Shown here: positions 9,724-18,456 of the stretch, piece by piece
Layout: every line of letters begins with the position of its first letter
How positions within the stretch are numbered: position 1 is the stretch's first letter
Assembly: GCF_023516615.1 (NCBI RefSeq)
Contig: NZ_JAMGBF010000029.1
Span: forward strand, 62,001-126,000
Source of the DNA: Streptomyces panaciradicis
GTDB taxonomy: Bacteria; Actinomycetota; Actinomycetes; Streptomycetales; Streptomycetaceae
Direction: 5' to 3'
DNA length: 64,000 nucleotides
Position numbers and translations under genes: made by a program
The notes under the pieces: model-generated
Seen by the model: only the letters and a program-made list of their open reading frames with translations
Told to the model about the DNA's origin: nothing
The model's database searches: none

Positions 9724-10907
9724 GCACGGTCGCGGACATGGGTACCGTCGCGGGCATGAGCACCGTCGCAGACATGAGTGCGGGCACAGAGACCCTCGAC
9801 GCGTCCCCTTCTCCTTCCGGGTCGGTGGCCGAACGGCTGCTGACCTGGGAGTGGGTCTATCTCGGCTACCTGCTGTTCGTGCTGGCGCAGCCGTACTTCA
9901 CACCCGATCCCGCCTGGTGGGAGTGGCCGCTGGCGATCGCGGTGTGCGTGCTGACGGCGGTGCTGTACGCCCTGGCGCTGCTGCGGGGCCGGTCCGTGCG
10001 GCAGATCTGGACGTCGATCGTGCCCATGGCCGTCGTCGGCGCCCTGGCCACGCCGTTCAACACCAACGCCAGTGTGCTGTTCATCTACGCGGCCGCCGCG
10101 GCCGGCAACTCCCTGCCGCGGCATGCCGCCCGCTTGTGGTTCGTCGGTCTGACCGCGCTCGACGGCGTGACGGTGCTGGTGTCTCGGGTGCCGATGCCCT
10201 ACCGGCTGTGGGGGTTCGTTCCGCCGCTCGCGCTGATCTGGGTGATCGGGCTGCTCGAACTCCGCCAGCACGACCGGCGGCAGGAACAGGAGAACGAGCG
10301 GCTGCGCAGCTCGCAGGTCGAACTCCTCGCGACCATCGCGGAACGCGAACGGATCGCGCGTGATCTGCACGATCTGCTCGGGCATTCGCTGACCGCGGTC
10401 GTGATGCGCGCGCAGCTGACCAAGGAACTGGTGCTCGCCGACCCGCAGCGGGCGCGCGCCGAGGCCGAGGAGATGGAACGCAACGCGCGGGAGGCGCTCG
10501 CGGCGGTGCGCAGCACGGTCACCGGCTGGCGGCAGACCGACATCCGCACCGAACTGGGGGCCGCCCGGCGGGTGCTGGCCGGGGCCGGGGTGACACTGCG
10601 GGTCGACTACGACGACGAGCTGATCCTTCTGTCGCAGGCCGAGCACGAACTGGGGCTGGCGTTGCGGGAGGCGGTGACGAACGTGGCCCGGCACGCACGG
10701 GCGTCCGTCTGCCACATCGGACTGGACGCGGACGACGAACGGGTGCGGCTGGTGATAGCGGACGACGGGATCGGCGGCGACGCCCCGGAGGGCACCGGGC
10801 TGACCGGGCTGCGCGAGCGGGTCGCGAAACTCGGTGGTGCGGTGCGGCGCACCGGCTCCGCCGGCACGACCCTCACGATCACGGTTCCGGTGGAGGCGGC
10901 CCGATGA
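9720..10907 (+). CDS. Sensor histidine kinase (DesK/NarX type, HisKA_3)
   Basis: The protein has 395 residues if translation begins at ATG 9720. Five or so membrane segments (about residues 45-190) are followed by a HisKA_3 box with the phospho-acceptor histidine in ERERIARDLHDLLGHS, then an HATPase with the N box (REAVTNVARHA) and G box (DDGIGG). The first 54 bases are three copies of an 18-bp unit, each starting with ATG, so four in-frame starts are available and the true N-terminus is uncertain. It overlaps the response regulator by ATGA, its cognate partner. Confidence 0.9.
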   Translation: MSTVADMGTVAGMSTVADMSAGTETLDASPSPSGSVAERLLTWEWVYLGYLLFVLAQPYFTPDPAWWEWPLAIAVCVLTAVLYALALLRGRSVRQIWTSIVPMAVVGALATPFNTNASVLFIYAAAAAGNSLPRHAARLWFVGLTALDGVTVLVSRVPMPYRLWGFVPPLALIWVIGLLELRQHDRRQEQENERLRSSQVELLATIAERERIARDLHDLLGHSLTAVVMRAQLTKELVLADPQRARAEAEEMERNAREALAAVRSTVTGWRQTDIRTELGAARRVLAGAGVTLRVDYDDELILLSQAEHELGLALREAVTNVARHARASVCHIGLDADDERVRLVIADDGIGGDAPEGTGLTGLRERVAKLGGAVRRTGSAGTTLTITVPVEAAR

Positions 10908-11506
10908 TCCGGGTGGTACTGGCCGAGGACCAGGGCATGGTGTTGAGCGCGTTCGCGTCCCTGCTGGATCTGCAACCGGACATCACGGTGGTGGCGACCG
11001 CGACCAACGGCGACGACGCGCTGGCCGCGGTCCGCGAGCACCGGCCTGACGTGCTGGTGACCGACATCGAGATGCCCGGCCGCAGCGGTCTCGACCTGGC
11101 CGCGGATCTCAACCGACTGGGCGACCACACCAGGGTGTTGATCGTGACCACCTTCGCGCGCAGTGGTTATCTGCGGCGGGCGGTCGACGCGGGGGTGGCC
11201 GGGTACGTCCTCAAGGACGCGCCGATCGGCGAACTGGCGGCGGCCCTGCGCCGGGTGTACGCCGGCGAGCGGGTGGTCGCGCCGGAACTGGCGATGGCCG
11301 CGTGGGACGCGGCCGATCCGCTGACCGACCGGGAACGCGAACTGCTGCGCGCGGTCGCGGACGGGGCGAGCAACGCGGAGATCGCGGGCCGGATGTTCCT
11401 GGCCGAGGGCACGGTACGCAACTACCTGTCCACCGCCATGGCCAAACTCGGTGCCCGCAACCGGACCGAAGCGGCCCGAACAGCCCAGACCCGTGGTTGG
11501 CTCTGA
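10904..11506 (+). CDS. Response regulator, NarL/LuxR family
   Basis: The protein has 200 residues. The receiver domain shows the acidic pair after VVLAEDQ, the phospho-acceptor Asp in VLVTDIEMPG, and the Lys in VLKDAP. The C-terminal LuxR helix-turn-helix is LTDRERELLRAVADG followed by AGRMFLAEGTVRNYLS. It is the last gene of the ABC/kinase operon and ends 15 bases before a strong inverted-repeat terminator. It probably regulates its own operon, as DesR-type proteins usually do. Confidence 0.93.
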   Translation: MIRVVLAEDQGMVLSAFASLLDLQPDITVVATATNGDDALAAVREHRPDVLVTDIEMPGRSGLDLAADLNRLGDHTRVLIVTTFARSGYLRRAVDAGVAGYVLKDAPIGELAAALRRVYAGERVVAPELAMAAWDAADPLTDRERELLRAVADGASNAEIAGRMFLAEGTVRNYLSTAMAKLGARNRTEAARTAQTRGWL

Positions 11507-11520
11507 TACCGGAAGCGGTT

Positions 11521-11553
11521 CGGGACCCGTCCGGCCGCGCCGGACGGGTCCCG
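11521..11553. terminator. Bidirectional hairpin terminator
   Basis: A perfect 15-bp inverted repeat (CGGGACCCGTCCGGC) has a 3-base loop. It lies between the convergent response regulator (stop 11506) and radical SAM gene (stop 11570). There is no T-tract, as is common in Streptomyces. Confidence 0.8.
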
Positions 11554-11569
11554 GTTCGTGGTGACGACG

Positions 11570-13585
11570 TCAGCCGGCGAGGGCCGGGAGCCGGTCGGGC
11601 ACGACGAACTGCGTGTCGCGCAGGGCGAACTGCAGGTCGTGCAGGGGGCGGCCGGTTCCGTGCCAGATCGACAGGGCGTAGACGCTGATCGGGTAGTGCA
11701 CCCAGCGCGGCGGCGCCCATACCGTGCCGCGCACCGTGCCTCCCTGCCCGCTCGTGTCGAGACTCGACGGTACGTCGCCGGATGCGACGAGCAGGTTCCA
11801 GCCCTGCTCCGGCACCGCGAACTCCGCTTCCTCGAGCGCGCCGCGCAGACTCGCCCGCATGATCGTCGTCGCCGCGATGTCGAGGGACAGCGCGCCGTCG
11901 ACCAGCACACGGTCCACCTCGAAACCGGAGTCGGCCAACCCAGCGCACAGGTGGTCGACGGCGGCGTTGAGCAGGTCCGCGGTGGCGCGTTCGGTGGAGA
12001 CGCTCCGGCACAGCAGTGCCTGGAAGTGCACTTCCTCGGGCACGATGATCTGGTCGCCGATGACCGTCTTGAGCAGCGGCATGTCCAGCTCGGCCGGCTC
12101 CCGGTAGGCGACGGCGATGTTGCGGGCGATGGCCCGCAGGAACGGATCGGGGCAGTCATGCAGGAGGAACGACTGCAGCCGCGCGCACAGTTCGACCATG
12201 CGGACGCCGGTGGTGGCGTGGATGACCCGCAGTGCGCAGCGCAGAAGGATCTTCTGGAACAGGGTCATGGCCACCCGGAACTCCATGCCCTTGACCCACT
12301 CCTCGGCCGTCATGGCCTCGTGGGCGACGACGACGTCGGCGATGAGTTCGGGATTGGTGACGTCGCCGGGCATCCAGCGGGTCTCGAGAGCGTGTTCGTC
12401 CTTGAAGGACGCGTGTGAGTATTCGGTGTTGTTGAGCAGAAGCAGCGGATAGATCACCGGTGAACCGCCCGCGCTCAGCACCTCTTCGATTCCGTTGAGG
12501 TACGAGTCGTACGTCTCACCGGGCAGGCCCCAGATCAGATCGGTGTAGGTGGGCACATCGAGTTCGCGGAACCGGGTCAGCAGCCGGCGGTAGTGGTCGG
12601 TGCGGATGTTGGAGCGGTTGGCGATCTTCAGCACTTCGGCGTCGAAGGACTGCGCGGAGAGCGTGATGGCACCCGTGAGATCGGCGGCATGCAGCATGCT
12701 CGCGATTTCAACGATACGTTCGTTGCTGTTCTTCGCCCAGTTCGTGCTGACGATGAGCCGCTTGTCATAACGCTGGCTGAGTTCGACGATGTGCTCGGCG
12801 ATCTGCCGGTCACGGGCGAGGATGCCGAAATTGGCGTCCGCGATGAACAGCGTGGCGTCCGTGGGCATCAGCCGGATCAACCGGTCGAGCTCGGCGAAGA
12901 TCCGGTCGAGGTCGAACTGGCGCACCTTGGAGTTGGTCGCACCGCCCCAATAGCAGAACGCGCACCGGTACGGGCAGCCGCGGTTGGTCTCGTACACGAT
13001 CATGGACGAGCCGGTGATTTCCTCGTCGGAATACACCGGGGTGAGGATCGGTGAGACGATCTGCTCGAGGTCGGTAATGCGATCCGCATCGGGATTGGTG
13101 ACGAGGTTTCCGTCGGCGGCCCAATAGCTGATTCCGGGGATCGTGGCAAGGTCGCCTTCGGCCAAGAAGCAGTGCAACAGGTCGCGGAAACGCAGTTCGC
13201 CTTCCCCGTGCACCAGAACATCGACCCAGGGAGCCTCGGCGAACAGCGCTTCCTGCTGGTGGCTGACGTCGTTGCCGCCGACCACGATGCGGCAGTCCGG
13301 CCAGCGCTCCTTCACCTGCCGGGCCAACTCCAGGGATTGCGCACGGTTCCAGAAGAAGACGGTCAGCGCGACGACGAAGGGTTCGTCCCATGAATCGAGC
13401 AGCTCTGTCGTCGCCTGGTCGCCGCCGCTCTGTTCGCGCACGCTGATCCGGAAATCGCAGGCGTTGTCAAGAGCGGGGTCGGCGACGGATGTCGCCTTGA
13501 GGTATCCGAGGGTAACGCTGTATCGGACACCGTGCATCGCGGTGAACTCGACGAGCTGCACCGGTCTCTTATCGGTGGAGATCAT
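11570..13585 (-). CDS. B12-binding-type radical SAM enzyme
   Basis: The protein has 671 residues from ATG 13585; a TTG at 13603 in the same frame would add six. The first 150 residues have a Rossmann-like B12-binding layout (VVGGNDVSH, then VHGEGE), without a DxHxxG motif. The radical SAM cluster cysteines are C204, C208 and C211 in CPYRCAFC, and the barrel continues to about residue 400 (LIWGLPGET). The C-terminal 250 residues are unassigned. Related enzymes methylate or rearrange unactivated carbons in RiPPs and other natural products. It is divergent from the LuxR-type regulator (132 bp) and may act on the peptide of this cluster; the substrate is unknown. Confidence 0.82.
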   Translation of the reverse strand: MISTDKRPVQLVEFTAMHGVRYSVTLGYLKATSVADPALDNACDFRISVREQSGGDQATTELLDSWDEPFVVALTVFFWNRAQSLELARQVKERWPDCRIVVGGNDVSHQQEALFAEAPWVDVLVHGEGELRFRDLLHCFLAEGDLATIPGISYWAADGNLVTNPDADRITDLEQIVSPILTPVYSDEEITGSSMIVYETNRGCPYRCAFCYWGGATNSKVRQFDLDRIFAELDRLIRLMPTDATLFIADANFGILARDRQIAEHIVELSQRYDKRLIVSTNWAKNSNERIVEIASMLHAADLTGAITLSAQSFDAEVLKIANRSNIRTDHYRRLLTRFRELDVPTYTDLIWGLPGETYDSYLNGIEEVLSAGGSPVIYPLLLLNNTEYSHASFKDEHALETRWMPGDVTNPELIADVVVAHEAMTAEEWVKGMEFRVAMTLFQKILLRCALRVIHATTGVRMVELCARLQSFLLHDCPDPFLRAIARNIAVAYREPAELDMPLLKTVIGDQIIVPEEVHFQALLCRSVSTERATADLLNAAVDHLCAGLADSGFEVDRVLVDGALSLDIAATTIMRASLRGALEEAEFAVPEQGWNLLVASGDVPSSLDTSGQGGTVRGTVWAPPRWVHYPISVYALSIWHGTGRPLHDLQFALRDTQFVVPDRLPALAG

Positions 13586-13717
13586 GGCTTCACATCCGTA
13601 CAAAGTCGGGCGCGGTGGGCTTTCCGTACACGGAAATGACTCTTCGAGTAGAGATTGTTGTCCACTTGATGAGTAAGAATACCCTGTATCTGATTGTGTG
13701 GATGGAGGAGTTGCGTG
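13586..13717. promoter_or_regulatory. Divergent promoter region, radical SAM gene / LuxR regulator
   Basis: This 132-bp region is clearly more AT-rich than its surroundings, especially 13640-13695. It contains -10-like hexamers (TAAGAAT near 13673). It separates two divergent genes, so both promoters must lie here. No clear palindromic operator was found. Confidence 0.45.
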
Positions 13718-16519
13718 ATGAACATTGAGGAAAGAGAAGGAAGTGGTTCCGATTGGCTCGAAGCCCCGAATCGATGTCGGTCCAGACCCGTTGAATTATC
13801 TTCAGGCCGCGACCGAATGGTCCGCGGGATCGTCGACGCCATAGCCGATCCCGCCGGGCCCAGGGCCGTACTGATCCTCGGCACCGGCGGCACCGGGCTG
13901 AGCACTGTGCTCAAGCAGGTGTGCCAGGAGTTCGGCGACGACCGCACCTGGTTCGTCGCCGCGAGGCCCAGACAGCCGCACTCCGCGCTCGGCAACGTGC
14001 TCAACAACTTGCGCGCGCTCCACCCGAAGGAGCGGTCCGACCGGCCGGACACCGTGCTCGCGATCGACGACGCGCAATGGGTCGACGCCGGCACGATCAG
14101 ACGGCTGACGTCGCTGGTCCGCGCCTCGACCGACACAGGTCTGCGCTGCGTGTGCACGGTGCGGGTCGACGTCCCGGCCGCCGCCCAACCTCGGCTGGTG
14201 TCCGAACTGGTCGATGAACGGCTCGTCGACGTCGTCTGGCTGCGGCCGCTCGACGACACCGGACTCGCCGCGCTCATCAGCGAACGCGCGGGTGCCGAAC
14301 CCACGGCCGAACTGGTGCGCCACGTAGGCAGACTCACCCGCAACAGACCCAAGGCGGTCGGCATCGCCATCGACGCGCTGACCGCCGCCGACGGCATCCG
14401 CGTCGTCGATCTGCGCACCCATCTCGTCCGCCCGGACGCCGTACCGACGCTGCGGCCCCAGCACCGGCTCCTGCAGGAACTGCGTGGCCTCGGCCCGACC
14501 ACGTGGTCCGTAGCAAAGGCCGCGGCGGTTCTCCATCCGCTCGGCGATGCCATGCCGGAACTCGTCGCGGAAGCAACGGGCCTGTCGCAGCCCGAGGTCA
14601 CGGAAGCCCTCCATGTACTGCGCGCGAACGGAATCGTGCGGCAGGCGCGGGACGGCGGTCGCTGGATTTTCCGGCTTCCGCTGGTGCAACGGATCCTGAT
14701 GGGCCAGCCAGGCCCCTACGAACGCCGCCGCCTCGCCGAGGTCGCGGTCACGGCGGTCTGGACGGGACGCGCCCGCTGCACCGACCCCGACTACCTCGCC
14801 GATCAGCAGGCCTGCGCCGGACGCATGCTCGACGAACGACGCGCCAAGGCGGAACTCCTCGCACACGCACGGGCATCGATGTACCGGCCCTCCGGCTCCG
14901 GCCCCGGCTTCGGTGTCGGATCAGCGGGCCGGCCCGGCTCCCGCTCGGGCTCCGGTGCCAACGCCGGCGTCTGGCTGCGAGTCGCCGCCGAACTCTCCTC
15001 GGACGAGACGGAACGCGTGCGCATCCTCTGGGAATCCGCGCGCGTGTTCGCCGCGCAAGGCAGAACAGCCGAGGGCCTGGCGACCCTCGAATCGCTGCTC
15101 AACGACGTCTCCACACAACAACCCGGCTGCACGTCCCTCCTCATCGACATCCACCTGGCCCACATCTCCCTGCTGCGTGCCACCGGCAACCAGGCCGCCC
15201 TCGACTGGCTGGCCCGGGGCGAGACATGGCCCTGGGCGCCCGACCCCGTGATACAGGCCGTGACCAGAGCGGGCGCCTCCTACGCACTCGGCCAGTGGCA
15301 GCGGGTCCGCGAACTCCTCGACGACATCCCGCGCCACGAGACTCCGCCCGACGGCCATACAGACCACGCCGGACAGCACGACTACCCGGCCCGCCGCGCG
15401 GAGGTCCTCGCCTCCCTCGCCGCGCTGTGGCAAGGCCACCCCGACCGCTTCACCGCGCACCTGTCCGGCCCGGACCAGCGAGGCTACCCCTACACCGCGG
15501 CCCTCCTCACTCTCGGGGAGCTGACCGCGGCCGAACGGACACTCAGCCGCAGCGGCGGCCGCCCCGAGCACCTGGCACTCGCCGATCAGGCCGTACTGGC
15601 CGCGCGCCGCGGTGAGTTCACCCGCGCGCTGAAGCTCACGCGCCGCTGCCTCGCTCCCGGCGCGATGCCCAGCTCGGACCCGAGCCGAATCGGCATGATC
15701 CAGACCGCGGCACTGATCCTGCTGGCACGCGGCCAGCTGAGGAAGGCGAGCGAACTCGTCGACCGCGGCCACGGCGGAGGCCGCGCACCGCTGCTCCATC
15801 TTCTCGCCGTCCCCCAGGCGCGCGCCGCGATGGCACTCGGCGAGCACCGGCGAGCGGCACACGTTCTGGACCAGGCCGTCACGTACGCGTCGAACGGCGA
15901 CACCGTGGCCGGCACCGACGAAATCTGGTTCGCTTCCGCACAGCTCGCCGTCGCGACGGCAGACCGCGACCGACTCGACATATGCTCGCGCGAAGCCGAC
16001 ACGGTCGCGAGCAAACTGGGCACGGACCGTGCTGTCGTACACGGCCTGCTCGTCCGGGCCGCCATCGACCCGCACTCCGGTCCCGCCGCCCTGAAAGCCG
16101 CCCGCACCCTGGGCCAGCCCTTCGAACTGGCCATGGCCATCGAACACCTGGTGCGCGTCGGCGCGGCCGACCCGCAGTCCCTCCGAGAGGCGTACGGCTT
16201 GCTGGGCCCCCTCGGCACGCTGCTCGTCCGGGCCCGGATGCGGACGCTCATGCGCGAACACGATGTCGCGGTGCCCGACCGCCAGGCCGTCGTGGAGGAG
16301 AACGAGCGCCTGCTCGCGGTGCTGGTGGCCCAGGGTTTCGGCAACCAGCAGATCTCGGCGCTCCTCGGCGTCAGCAGGAGAAGCATCGAATCCCGGCTCA
16401 CCAGACTGTTCTCCCGATCCGGCTACCGCTCACGGCTGGAACTGGCGATGGCCATGCTTCACGACCGCCCCGAGCCACCTCGGACAGCCGACGCATGCGC
16501 ACAACCGTCCCTGTCCTGA
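13718..16519 (+). CDS. Large ATPase-type LuxR family regulator with degenerate Walker A
   Basis: The protein has 933 residues from ATG 13718, which follows GGAGGAG at 13704-13710; an upstream in-frame TTG at 13694 lacks such a site. The N-terminal ATPase domain has GTGGTGLST where GxxGxGKS/T is expected, so the Walker A lysine is replaced by leucine. Walker B (VLAIDDAQW) is kept. The C-terminal helix-turn-helix (VAQGFGNQQISALLGVS, then RLTRLFSRSGYRSRLEL) resembles that of the regulator at 5.1-7.8 kb. It probably controls the divergent radical SAM gene or the peptide cluster. Loss of the lysine suggests ATP hydrolysis is not required or is lost. Confidence 0.85.
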   Translation: MNIEEREGSGSDWLEAPNRCRSRPVELSSGRDRMVRGIVDAIADPAGPRAVLILGTGGTGLSTVLKQVCQEFGDDRTWFVAARPRQPHSALGNVLNNLRALHPKERSDRPDTVLAIDDAQWVDAGTIRRLTSLVRASTDTGLRCVCTVRVDVPAAAQPRLVSELVDERLVDVVWLRPLDDTGLAALISERAGAEPTAELVRHVGRLTRNRPKAVGIAIDALTAADGIRVVDLRTHLVRPDAVPTLRPQHRLLQELRGLGPTTWSVAKAAAVLHPLGDAMPELVAEATGLSQPEVTEALHVLRANGIVRQARDGGRWIFRLPLVQRILMGQPGPYERRRLAEVAVTAVWTGRARCTDPDYLADQQACAGRMLDERRAKAELLAHARASMYRPSGSGPGFGVGSAGRPGSRSGSGANAGVWLRVAAELSSDETERVRILWESARVFAAQGRTAEGLATLESLLNDVSTQQPGCTSLLIDIHLAHISLLRATGNQAALDWLARGETWPWAPDPVIQAVTRAGASYALGQWQRVRELLDDIPRHETPPDGHTDHAGQHDYPARRAEVLASLAALWQGHPDRFTAHLSGPDQRGYPYTAALLTLGELTAAERTLSRSGGRPEHLALADQAVLAARRGEFTRALKLTRRCLAPGAMPSSDPSRIGMIQTAALILLARGQLRKASELVDRGHGGGRAPLLHLLAVPQARAAMALGEHRRAAHVLDQAVTYASNGDTVAGTDEIWFASAQLAVATADRDRLDICSREADTVASKLGTDRAVVHGLLVRAAIDPHSGPAALKAARTLGQPFELAMAIEHLVRVGAADPQSLREAYGLLGPLGTLLVRARMRTLMREHDVAVPDRQAVVEENERLLAVLVAQGFGNQQISALLGVSRRSIESRLTRLFSRSGYRSRLELAMAMLHDRPEPPRTADACAQPSLS

Positions 16520-16541
16520 CGCCGGTACTGGCTCACCGGCG
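16520..16541 (+). terminator. Hairpin after LuxR regulator
   Basis: The inverted repeat CGCCGGT / ACCGGCG has an 8-base loop and begins at the base after the regulator's stop codon. It has no T-tract. Confidence 0.45.
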
Positions 16542-16696
16542 CTCGTCTGCCCCGCAGGCGGTCGGCGCGACGACAGAGCGCGGGCATGGGATCAGCGCCC
16601 CGCTGAGCGCCGAGGAGCGCTCTACGATGTTGGGGGGAGCGGCCCGCGGCCGGTTCGCCGGGCTGTCGCCGCCCGGTCCGTCCACGTGAGGAGACG

Positions 16697-17551
16697 ATGG
16701 TGCAGGGAAAGAGCGCACTGCTGCTCGTGGGCGCCGTCGTCGCGGTCTGGATGGTGGCCGTGGGCCCCAGGTTTCCGAGCGGTGCCTCATCCGCTGAGTC
16801 GCAGCCGCAGGCGACCGACCACGACGCCGTACCGAACCGCGTCATGACCTGGAACGTCTGCAACCCGTGCAAGAGCGGTGAAGCCGACCTGGCGGGGGAG
16901 ATCGCGGCCTTGGCGCCTCAGGTCATCGGGCTGCAGGAGTCGTGCACAGGTGAGGTCGAGCGGATCCGGGACTACCTGAAGAGCCGCCACGGGCTCGACT
17001 ACCACGTCGAGTACGGCACGGTTCTGCGGAGCTGGAGCCGCTGCGGAGGAGCGCCGTGGAAGCCGGGAGGCTACGGCGAAGCCATCCTCTCGGCGGCGCC
17101 GATGACCGACGCCGTCGCCGTGGAGTATCCCGACGGCGGCTCCGAGGACCGTGGATACATGGCGGTCACGACCACGGTAGGCGGCCGGCAGGTCAGGGTG
17201 TTCAATACACATCTCGCCGAGCGACGCCAGGAGTCGGTCCGGGCGGAGCAGGTCGACGTCCTCGCCAAGGCGGTCGCCCGCCACGATCACGCGATCGTCA
17301 TCGGCGACTTCAACGCGGTCCCGTACGCCTCCGAACTCGGCCCGATGTGGCGGCTGGCCACGGACACCGACCCCAAGTGCCGTCCCTCGTCCGCCGGCGG
17401 CTGCAAGCCGACCACGGACTGGCAGAGCAAGTTCGACTACATCTTCCTGCGTGGGGTCGACGCCCGCGACCACCATGTCCGGCCGAGCGCCTACTCGGAC
17501 CACCACATGCTGTACACCGATCTGGCGCCCGACAAGGCGGGCAGCTCATAG
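16697..17551 (+). CDS. Secreted endonuclease/exonuclease/phosphatase family protein
   Basis: The protein has 284 residues. ATG 16697 follows GAGGAG. The N-terminus is a signal-like segment (ALLLVGAVVAVWMVAVG), so the product is secreted or membrane-anchored. EEP-fold motifs are in order: MTWNVC, GLQES (catalytic Glu), GDFNAV and the C-terminal SDHHM. Members hydrolyse phosphodiesters in nucleic acids, sphingomyelin or inositol phosphates; the substrate here cannot be told. Six or more cysteines (including CNPCKSG and CRPSSAGGC) suggest disulfides, consistent with export. Confidence 0.85.
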   Translation: MVQGKSALLLVGAVVAVWMVAVGPRFPSGASSAESQPQATDHDAVPNRVMTWNVCNPCKSGEADLAGEIAALAPQVIGLQESCTGEVERIRDYLKSRHGLDYHVEYGTVLRSWSRCGGAPWKPGGYGEAILSAAPMTDAVAVEYPDGGSEDRGYMAVTTTVGGRQVRVFNTHLAERRQESVRAEQVDVLAKAVARHDHAIVIGDFNAVPYASELGPMWRLATDTDPKCRPSSAGGCKPTTDWQSKFDYIFLRGVDARDHHVRPSAYSDHHMLYTDLAPDKAGSS

Positions 17552-17568
17552 ACGAACGCGCATCGCCG

Positions 17569-18183
17569 TCATGAGGTGCGGTTCGAGTCGTCGGTGTCGG
17601 TGGTGCTGTCGCTCCGGTTGAGGAGGTAGGCACCGGCCGCGACGCCTTCCAGGATGCTGCTGGCGGTTGCTTCGGCCGACAGGCTGGAGGAATCCAGGAC
17701 GTGGGCCTCAAATGCGTCCAGGTCGCTGAACTGGCCGTGCAACGAGCGAATCGGCTCCGGGTCGGTCAAGGCGTCGCCGGCCCGGCTCGTTGCCCGTTCC
17801 AGTGTCGTCTGCTGGTCCGGCCGAAGGATGACGTAGCTCAGCGGCAGGGCCTGCGCCTGGGCGGCCTCGCGGAAGAGGTCGATGAACCAGGGCCCGACGA
17901 CGCCGTCGCAGATCACCTGGTAGCCGCCGTCGGCGTACCCGAACGCTGCCGAGACGAGTACCCGCAGGACCACCTGGTTCTGTCGATGAGCTTCGGGCAG
18001 GTAAGGCGCGATCCAGCCCTGCTTGATGTAGCGCCAGAAGTCGTCGCTGTGCAGGTGGACACTGGGAGTCAGGCGACTGGCCAGCAGGTGTGCCACGGTG
18101 CTCTTGCCAGCTCCGGGCGGCCCGGTCAGGACGATGACCTGACCGCGGTCAGGGGACGTCCGAGAGAGGGGTGCCGCGTTCAT
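17569..18183 (-). CDS. P-loop kinase-like ATP-binding protein
   Basis: The protein has 204 residues. Walker A is TGPPGAGKST near residue 20. HSDDFWRYIKQG follows, and LRPDQQTTLERATSRAGDAL looks like the lid region of small-molecule kinases. The layout resembles the chloramphenicol phosphotransferase, gluconate kinase and zeta-toxin-like AAA_33 families. No antitoxin-like partner is adjacent, so a stand-alone metabolite kinase is more likely. The substrate is unknown. Confidence 0.75.
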   Translation of the reverse strand: MNAAPLSRTSPDRGQVIVLTGPPGAGKSTVAHLLASRLTPSVHLHSDDFWRYIKQGWIAPYLPEAHRQNQVVLRVLVSAAFGYADGGYQVICDGVVGPWFIDLFREAAQAQALPLSYVILRPDQQTTLERATSRAGDALTDPEPIRSLHGQFSDLDAFEAHVLDSSSLSAEATASSILEGVAAGAYLLNRSDSTTDTDDSNRTS

Positions 18184-18456
18184 GTCCCCACGATGCCACG
18201 ATGGAGGGACGGCACCTGCGCCTACGCTGGACCGCGCCAGCGGGGCCTCCGAATCCGTAGGAGAGACGCATGGTCGAACCCCCTACTCGATACTCGCCTG
18301 ACGGCACGCCCCTGGGGCGTAGCGCGGCGAACGACAGCAGGTTCACGACCAGTTATGCATTCATCCGCGGCGTGAATGCCGACGGATGGCTGGAATCCCT
18401 GCGCTCGGCGTGTGCCTTGCGGTCCCTTGGGTGGGGGAGCGGTGCAGACTGTCGAC

